NCBI GenBank assembly: GCA_013298485.1
Contig: JAAFHS010000043.1
Location: 1 to 10,418, forward strand
DNA length: 10,418 nt
Source of the DNA: Rhodobacterales bacterium
Lineage (GTDB): Bacteria; Pseudomonadota; Alphaproteobacteria; Rhodobacterales; Rhodobacteraceae
Reading direction: 5' to 3'
Shown here: positions 6,173 to 10,418 of the stretch, one piece after another
Position numbering within the stretch: position 1 is the first letter of the stretch
How the letters are laid out: every line of letters starts with the position of its first letter
Program-made: the position numbers and the translations under genes
Notes under the pieces: generated by a model
What the model was told of the DNA's origin: nothing
The model's database searches: none
The model's input: the letters and a program-made list of their open reading frames with translations, nothing else

Positions 6173-8845
6173 TCATTCCGCAGCCATCCGGTCGATCCGC
6201 AGGGGCAGCACCACCCGGAACGCGGCCCCGCCCTGCCCCGGCAGATAGCTGATCGCACCCCCCAGATTGGCCATCACCTCGCGGCAGATCGCAAGGCCAA
6301 GCCCCGCGCCCCCTGCCCGTGTCTGATCCGTCAGCCGCGCGAATTTCTCGAAGATCAGGCCTTGTGCCTCTTTCGCGATCCCGCGTCCGTTGTCGATGAA
6401 ATCGACCATCACCCGCCCGCCCCGCTGGCGCACCATGACGCGCAATTCCGGCGCCGCCGCATCACAATATTTCCGCGCATTCGCGATCAGGTTGATGAAC
6501 ACCTGCACCAGCCGGTCCGCATCACTGCGCACGAAAATCTGCTCCGACGCCAGATCACGGGTGATGACAAAGCGGCGGTCCGGCTGCACCTGCCCCGCCG
6601 CCACCAGCGCCCGGTCGATCAGGCCCGACAGGTTGCTCTGGCTCAGGTTCAATTGCACCGTGCCCGCTTCCAGCACGCTCAGATCCAGCAGATCATCCAG
6701 CAGCCGCGTCAGGCGGATCGTTTCCTCATGGATCACCCGGCCCGATTGCGCCACCATCTCGGGCGGCACATCACCTTCCGCCAGAATATCAGAAAACGCC
6801 CGAATCGACGTCATCGGCGTGCGCAACTCATGGCTGACCTGGCTCAGGAACGCGTCCTTTTGCACAGACAGCTGCGTCAGCTTTTCATTCGCATCGCGCA
6901 AGGCCCGCGCGGTGCGGGTCAATTCCTCCTGCTGCGCCTCAAGCCGCGCCTGATTTTCGATAATCGCGGCCGTCTCATTCGCCATCGCCATCAGATCATC
7001 CACCGTCACCGTGGCGCGGCCCGTCAGATCCGCGATCATCGCATGTGCCGCCGCCGCCCCGATCGATCCTGCCAGATGCCGCTCCACCCGTGCGAACACC
7101 TCGGGGGTGGGGTCCGGCAGATACCCCGTGCGCCCCTGTGCGCGCGCCTCCGCCTCAAACAGCTGCAGCGCGTCATCATCGCCCAGAATGCGCTGCGCGA
7201 GGATCAGCAGCGCCTCGGCATCCGCGCGGCCCTGCCCCCATGCGCGCGGACCCACCGCCCCGGTGTCAAACACATGCACGAAGGCCGCGCCCTGCATCCG
7301 CTCCACCGGGCCGGGGAATGTCAGCAGCGACCCCAGACAGAACGCGCCCGTGTTCAACGCCAGCGACCAGAATAGCGCATGCACCATCGGGTCCATCCCC
7401 GCCGTCCCCAGCAGGGCCTGCGGGCGCAGCCAGCCGATCCCCCAGGGCCCGGCGGCCATCACCTCGGGCGGCATCACGCTGCCGAAGGATGGCAGAAACA
7501 GCGCCCAGACCCAGACCGCACCCCCGGTCAGCAGCCCCAGGGCCGCCCCCGTCCGCGTCGCCCCGCGCCAGAAGATGCCGCCCAGGATCACCGGCATGAA
7601 TTGCGCCACACCGACAAAGGCGATCAACCCCATGGCCGCCAGCGCCGATGATCCCCCCGACAGGCGGTAATAGCCATAGCCCAGTGCCAGCACCCCCATG
7701 ATCGCCAGCCTGCGTGACAGCAGCACCAGACGCCGCACATCGCCCGGCTGCGCCCGCGCCGGTGCCAGCCGCAGCCACAAGGGCACCACCATGTGGTTCG
7801 ACACCATCGTGGCCAGCGCAATCGTCTCCACAATCACCATGGATGTGGCCGAACTGAACCCGCCCAGAAACGCGAGCAGGGCCAGCGCACCCTGTCCCTC
7901 GGCCAAAGGCAGCGTCAGAACGAACAGGTCCGGGTTGGCACCCGGCGGCATCCGGTCCGTGCCAATCACCGCGATGGGCACGATGAACAGGCTCATCGCG
8001 AACAGATAGGCGGGGAAGGCCCAGCTTGCGGGCCCAAGCTGCGCCTCGTCGGTGTTTTCCACGACCAGCACATGAAACATGCGTGGCAGGCAGATCACCG
8101 CCATGGCCGACGCCATGATCAGCCCCGTCCAGCGCCCCGGCTGCAACTCCCATTCCGCCAAGGGCGATGTCCCGATCCGGTCCAGCACCGCCGCAACACC
8201 GCCCGCCAGCCCCCAGACCACAAAGGCCCCCACGGCCAGCAGCGCCAGCAGCTTGACCACCGCCTCCACCGCAATCGCCGTGACGATCCCGTGGTGCTGT
8301 TCGCGCGCATCCAGCTTGCGCGTGCCGAAGATGATCGTGAACACCGCAAGTCCCCCCGCGACCCAGGCGCCGGTCGCCTGCCCCCAGACCTCGGGCGTCT
8401 GGCTGGCAAACACGCCGAAAGACAGGGTCACCGACTGCAGTTGGAGCGCGATGTAGGGCGTGGCCGCCATCACCGCCAGCATCGTCACCATCGCCCCCAA
8501 CAGGTTCGATTTGCCATAGCGCGATGAGATCAGATCGGCGATGGAGGTGACCTGGTTCTGCCGCCCGATACGCACCAGCTTTCGCAGCAGCACCCACCAG
8601 CCGACAAAGACCAGCGTCGGCCCCAGATAGATTGTCAGGTATTCCAGCCCCGACCGCGCCGCCGACCCCACGGCACCGTAGAATGTCCAGGCCGTGCAAT
8701 AGATCGACAGCGACAGCGTGTAGATCAGGGGCGAGCGCAGCCACCGCGCCTTTCCGATGGCCGCCCGGCGTTCGGCAAAAAACGCAACGCCAAACAGCAG
8801 GGCGACATAGGCAAAACAGAACAGAACCAGCAGGTTGAACGGCAT
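6173..8845 (-). CDS. SLC5 transporter-like sensor histidine kinase (CbrA/CrbS architecture)
   Basis: An 890-residue inner-membrane sensor kinase. Residues 1 to about 513 form a sodium:solute symporter (SLC5/SSS) domain with about 13 membrane segments, including the SSATS stretch of the eighth core helix at 331-335. Residues about 540-615 (ADAEALLILAQRILG ... AGSIGAAAAHAMIA) resemble the STAC linker of such kinases. A coiled coil at 628-665 leads into the HisKA helix SHELRTP with phospho-acceptor His672. The HATPase domain shows the N box (NLIANA, Asn785 and Asn789), G1 DNGRGI (818-823), FEKFAR (832-837) and G2 GAGLGLAI (846-853). There is no PAS and no attached receiver domain. CrbS controls acetate use and CbrA histidine and carbon use in other proteobacteria; the ligand here is unknown. 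It starts three bases after the small membrane protein gene, and the response regulator precedes that. Confidence 0.93.
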   Translation of the reverse strand: MPFNLLVLFCFAYVALLFGVAFFAERRAAIGKARWLRSPLIYTLSLSIYCTAWTFYGAVGSAARSGLEYLTIYLGPTLVFVGWWVLLRKLVRIGRQNQVTSIADLISSRYGKSNLLGAMVTMLAVMAATPYIALQLQSVTLSFGVFASQTPEVWGQATGAWVAGGLAVFTIIFGTRKLDAREQHHGIVTAIAVEAVVKLLALLAVGAFVVWGLAGGVAAVLDRIGTSPLAEWELQPGRWTGLIMASAMAVICLPRMFHVLVVENTDEAQLGPASWAFPAYLFAMSLFIVPIAVIGTDRMPPGANPDLFVLTLPLAEGQGALALLAFLGGFSSATSMVIVETIALATMVSNHMVVPLWLRLAPARAQPGDVRRLVLLSRRLAIMGVLALGYGYYRLSGGSSALAAMGLIAFVGVAQFMPVILGGIFWRGATRTGAALGLLTGGAVWVWALFLPSFGSVMPPEVMAAGPWGIGWLRPQALLGTAGMDPMVHALFWSLALNTGAFCLGSLLTFPGPVERMQGAAFVHVFDTGAVGPRAWGQGRADAEALLILAQRILGDDDALQLFEAEARAQGRTGYLPDPTPEVFARVERHLAGSIGAAAAHAMIADLTGRATVTVDDLMAMANETAAIIENQARLEAQQEELTRTARALRDANEKLTQLSVQKDAFLSQVSHELRTPMTSIRAFSDILAEGDVPPEMVAQSGRVIHEETIRLTRLLDDLLDLSVLEAGTVQLNLSQSNLSGLIDRALVAAGQVQPDRRFVITRDLASEQIFVRSDADRLVQVFINLIANARKYCDAAAPELRVMVRQRGGRVMVDFIDNGRGIAKEAQGLIFEKFARLTDQTRAGGAGLGLAICREVMANLGGAISYLPGQGGAAFRVVLPLRIDRMAAE

Positions 8846-8848
8846 TTC

Positions 8849-9118
8849 TCAACCATCCCAATCGGATGTCGCGGCATCATTCGCCGCCAGCGCGCGTGAC
8901 AGGATGGCCGCCACCACGATCAGTGCGCCCCAGACGGCGAACAGATACACGCCCTCCCACGCCGTCAGACGGGCCGCCCCTGTGGCATCAGGCGACCACA
9001 TCAGCGGCAGCAGGATCAGGATCACGCCGAACACTGGCAGCAATCGCGCCGCATCACCCAGACGGCGGCGGCGATAGCTGCGCCGTTCCAGAAACAGGGG
9101 CGCGCGCGCACGTTTCAT
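8849..9118 (-). CDS. Small two-helix membrane protein, probable partner of the SLC5 kinase
   Basis: An 89-residue protein with a very basic N-terminus (arginines at 12 and 16-19) followed by two hydrophobic helices at about 26-41 and 57-76. By the positive-inside rule both termini should face the cytoplasm. I do not recognise a named family. It is not an obvious match to DUF4212, the small subunit of some SLC5 transporters, though its size, topology and position next to an SLC5 domain are similar. Its ATG overlaps the response regulator stop as ATGA, and its stop lies three bases before the kinase start. Such tight packing suggests fixed stoichiometry with the kinase, for instance as an assembly or signalling subunit of the transporter-like domain. 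That role is inference. Confidence 0.75.
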   Translation of the reverse strand: MKRARAPLFLERRSYRRRRLGDAARLLPVFGVILILLPLMWSPDATGAARLTAWEGVYLFAVWGALIVVAAILSRALAANDAATSDWDG

Positions 9119-9483
9119 GGGCGTGCCATGGCGCGCAGGGCCGCCACGATCTCGGCATTGGCGAAAGGTTTGGTCATGAACCGGGTGACACCTGCCGCCT
9201 CGGCCGCCGCCCGGTCGCGGTCCTGCCCCTTGGCCGTCAGCATCAGCACAGGCAGGCCTGCCGTGGCCGGATCGGCGCGGAGGCCCATCAGAATATCCAA
9301 CCCGCTGGCCCCCGGCAGCATCAGATCAAGCACCACCACATCAGGCCCTTGCCGCATGATTTCGGCCAGCGCGGTCGCACCATCGGTATGCAGGCCCACC
9401 TCCCAGCCGTCACGCTGCAGAATGAACCGCAGCGCCTCGGCAATGTTGGGCTCATCCTCGATCAGCAACACCCGTCCGGTCAC
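9115..9483 (-). CDS. Single-domain CheY-like response regulator
   Basis: A 122-residue receiver domain and nothing else. All functional residues are present: acidic pocket Glu9-Asp10, phospho-acceptor Asp53 (VLDLMLPG), switch Thr83 (MLTAKG) and Lys105 (MTKPF). There is no DNA-binding or enzymatic output domain, unlike CrbR or CbrB, which partner related kinases. The GTG at 9483 is chosen because the VLLIEDE strand follows after four residues, as is usual, and a G-rich stretch (GCGGGGGGC) precedes it; the frame is open further upstream but only through intergenic sequence and the antisense of another frame of the next gene. It is the first gene of the cluster and overlaps the small membrane protein gene by four bases. 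It is the obvious phosphate acceptor for the SLC5 kinase, and its output must be by protein contact, possibly with the FliM-like protein. Confidence 0.9.
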   Translation of the reverse strand: MTGRVLLIEDEPNIAEALRFILQRDGWEVGLHTDGATALAEIMRQGPDVVVLDLMLPGASGLDILMGLRADPATAGLPVLMLTAKGQDRDRAAAEAAGVTRFMTKPFANAEIVAALRAMARP

Positions 9484-9513
9484 AAAAGCCCCCCGCTGCC
9501 TGCATGCATGCGC

Positions 9514-9542
9514 AATGTGACGCAGTCGCGGGGCTGTGTCAA
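9514..9542 (-). promoter_or_regulatory. Candidate sigma-70 promoter of the response regulator-kinase operon
   Basis: On the minus strand a perfect TTGACA (9542-9537) is followed after 17 bases by CACATT (9519-9514), a poor -10 with three of six matches. It lies about 30 bases upstream of the GTG start and downstream of the terminator-like hairpin, which is a sensible arrangement. The weak -10 could mean an activated promoter. Confidence 0.4.
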
Positions 9543-9601
9543 AATGTGTGGGGTGATGTGTTCGGCTTGAATGCCCGCTGAGCGGACTTTGCAGTCGTTG
9601 G

Positions 9602-9626
9602 TAACAAAGGGCAGCGCCTGCCCGGT
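9602..9626 (-). terminator. Candidate intrinsic terminator after the acyl-CoA-type regulator gene
   Basis: On the minus strand GGGCAG-GCG-CTGCCC (9623-9609) forms a perfect six-pair stem with a three-base loop, followed by TTTGTT. The compact GC stem and T-rich tail fit a rho-independent terminator. It lies about 170 bases past the regulator stop and before the candidate promoter of the next operon. Confidence 0.5.
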
Positions 9627-9702
9627 GGGGCGGGCCGGCGGTGACTGCAACGGGCTTCAAGCGGCCTTCCAAAACACCATCCCCACCCGCGATCTCAAAT
9701 CC

Positions 9703-9739
9703 TTTCAAAAGTCTTAAAATGACCCGGTTTTCAAAGTCT
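9703..9739. repeat. Direct repeat TTTCAAAAGTCT / TTTTCAAAGTCT
   Basis: Two near-identical 12-base units (9703-9714 and 9728-9739) start 25 bases apart in the AT-rich island. Such spacing, about 2.4 helical turns, could be a tandem protein-binding site, but no known motif is recognised. Confidence 0.4.
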
Positions 9740-9766
9740 ATCCATTTGTTATAATCCACTAATCCT

Positions 9767-9790
9767 GAAAATTGACAGCCGTCAATTTTC
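9767..9790. repeat. Perfect inverted repeat GAAAATTGAC-AGCC-GTCAATTTTC
   Basis: Ten-base arms (9767-9776 and 9781-9790) are perfectly complementary around a four-base loop. The repeat sits five bases beyond the stop codon of the acyl-CoA-type regulator, so it may act as a hairpin terminator or 3' stabiliser; its A run before and T run at the end of the stem fit that. The low GC content of the stem is unusual for a terminator here, so an operator is the alternative. Confidence 0.6.
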
Positions 9791-9794
9791 TCCC

Positions 9795-10418
9795 TCATCC
9801 CGTCAATATCGACGGCTCCCGCCGCCCCGCACACCCTGCGCGCGGGCATATCCGGCAGGTTGGCCCGATTTCCAGGCTCGCCACTGCCCCCGCCGGCGCG
9901 GGCAGCATCAGCATTGCCGCCTCCCGCAACTCCACCCCGCCAAATCCGCCGACGACCCGGGTCTGGCACCAGGCGCGCAGCAAAAACCGCTGCGGCGGCT
10001 GCCCTGCCATCTCGGCCACCGCCTCTATGGGCCACATCGGTCGCCCCAGGGCCGCATAAAGCGGCCACAGCGCACATCCCGCCCCCGCGCGCGGCAGCGC
10101 AAACCCCGGCAGCGGGCGGCGGTGGATCATCGCCCCCGCCCCGTCACAAATCACCAGCCCCGCCCCGGTCAGCCCCGATATCCGCCGGCACGCCGCGATC
10201 ACATCCCCCCCGAACCGTGCCGCCAGCGCTACCGGGTCCGGCCCCAACTCCGCCAGTGCCGCCTGAAACGCCGCCAGCGGCATCGCCGCCGCATCCGCCA
10301 CCGCGACCGACGCCACCTCCCTTGCGAGTGCCCGCGCAGCCTCCGTGGCCAGTCCCGCGATCCCCGCCGCGTCCTCAACACCCGCCTCGGCCTCCTCCAG
10401 TCGCCAGCCCCGCGCGGC
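9795..10418 (-). CDS. Short-chain fatty acyl-CoA regulator family protein (ScfR/RamB/PccR-like), C-terminal 207 residues
   Basis: The reverse strand is open from the right window edge to the TGA at 9795-9797, so the gene is cut at its 5' end. The visible part matches the DUF2083-type C-terminus of this family: GCALWPLYAALGRP, then QPPQRFLLRAW, and a final cysteine cluster PTCRICPRAGC followed by RREPSI. Full-length members (about 450-500 residues) begin with an XRE-type helix-turn-helix and an IrrE/ImmA-like domain, neither of which is in the window. In Rhodobacter relatives, RamB and PccR control propionyl-CoA and related short-chain acyl-CoA metabolism. A GTG at 10316 could mimic a start, but the frame continues upstream with family-like sequence. 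It lies upstream of the kinase cluster on the same strand, separated by a probable terminator. Confidence 0.85.
   Translation of the reverse strand, partial: AARGWRLEEAEAGVEDAAGIAGLATEAARALAREVASVAVADAAAMPLAAFQAALAELGPDPVALAARFGGDVIAACRRISGLTGAGLVICDGAGAMIHRRPLPGFALPRAGAGCALWPLYAALGRPMWPIEAVAEMAGQPPQRFLLRAWCQTRVVGGFGGVELREAAMLMLPAPAGAVASLEIGPTCRICPRAGCAGRREPSILTG

Larger units (their letters stand above)
9484..9794. other. 311-base intergenic region with terminator-like and promoter-like elements
   Basis: This region lies between the stop of the acyl-CoA-type regulator and the start of the response regulator, both on the minus strand. It contains an AT-rich island at about 9695-9790, which contrasts with the GC-rich surroundings. 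Listed separately are an inverted repeat, a terminator-like hairpin, a direct repeat and a candidate promoter. There is also a 10-base palindrome GCATGCATGC at 9502-9511, just upstream of the response regulator. No gene is apparent. Confidence 0.6.

Noticed and set aside
4803..7375. Long plus-strand open frames (4803-6248, 5432-7375) opposite the FliM-like and kinase genes
   Set aside because: Low-complexity Pro/Arg/Ser/His-rich translations antisense to genes with clear domains; expected by-products of high GC at third codon positions.
9484..10077. Extension of the response regulator frame to 10077 and its fusion to an N-terminal domain
   Set aside because: The upstream part runs through AT-rich intergenic DNA and overlaps the regulator gene in another frame; receiver domains start a few residues before the VLLIEDE strand, which fits GTG 9483.

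Overview
The window is GC-rich, densely coded, and reads as alphaproteobacterial chromosome. The best guess is a Rhodobacterales (Rhodobacteraceae) relative. The basis is protein family resemblance (a ScfR/RamB/PccR-type regulator, a Rhodobacteraceae-style divergent FliM, an SLC5-fused histidine kinase) and GC-biased third positions; no database search was possible. I see no rRNA, tRNA, insertion sequence, phage gene or CRISPR array. Nine protein-coding genes are supported, and two of them run off the window edges.

Left part (1-3087, all on the minus strand): the N-terminal 500 residues of glycogen phosphorylase (glgP, running off the left edge). Its upstream gap carries two identical CG-centred palindromes (AAAGCGCTTT) typical of LacI-family operators. 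Upstream lies a likely two-gene operon: an SGNH esterase resembling the MsAcT arylesterase/acyltransferase, then an SDR dehydrogenase resembling BDH2/DHRS6 and bacterial 2-keto-3-deoxy-L-fuconate dehydrogenases.

Middle (3218-5012): divergent from the esterase is a plus-strand pair, a 12-helix MFS exporter-like protein and, one base after its stop codon, a 97-residue protein of the TIGR03792 type. The pair ends in a gap holding a large imperfect inverted repeat made of CCCTCCCC/GGGGAGGG units, which looks like a dispersed intergenic element.

Right part (5013-9483, minus strand): a tightly packed signalling cluster in transcription order. It comprises a single-domain CheY-like response regulator, an 89-residue two-helix membrane protein (start overlaps the previous stop as ATGA), an 890-residue SLC5 transporter-histidine kinase (CbrA/CrbS architecture; 3-base gap), and after 74 bases a divergent FliM/SpoA-domain protein. 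The gap before the FliM-like gene has a near-consensus CtrA site. The right edge (9795-10418, minus) is the C-terminal part of a short-chain acyl-CoA-type regulator.

The most interesting idea is that the right part forms one unit. A transporter-like sensor kinase passes phosphate to a CheY-like regulator that has no DNA-binding output, and the last gene encodes a flagellar-switch-like protein of the fold that CheY proteins act on. The adjacent acyl-CoA-responsive regulator and the known role of CrbS in acetate responses make short-chain carboxylates a reasonable guess for the signal. This is inference from gene order, not shown by the sequence.
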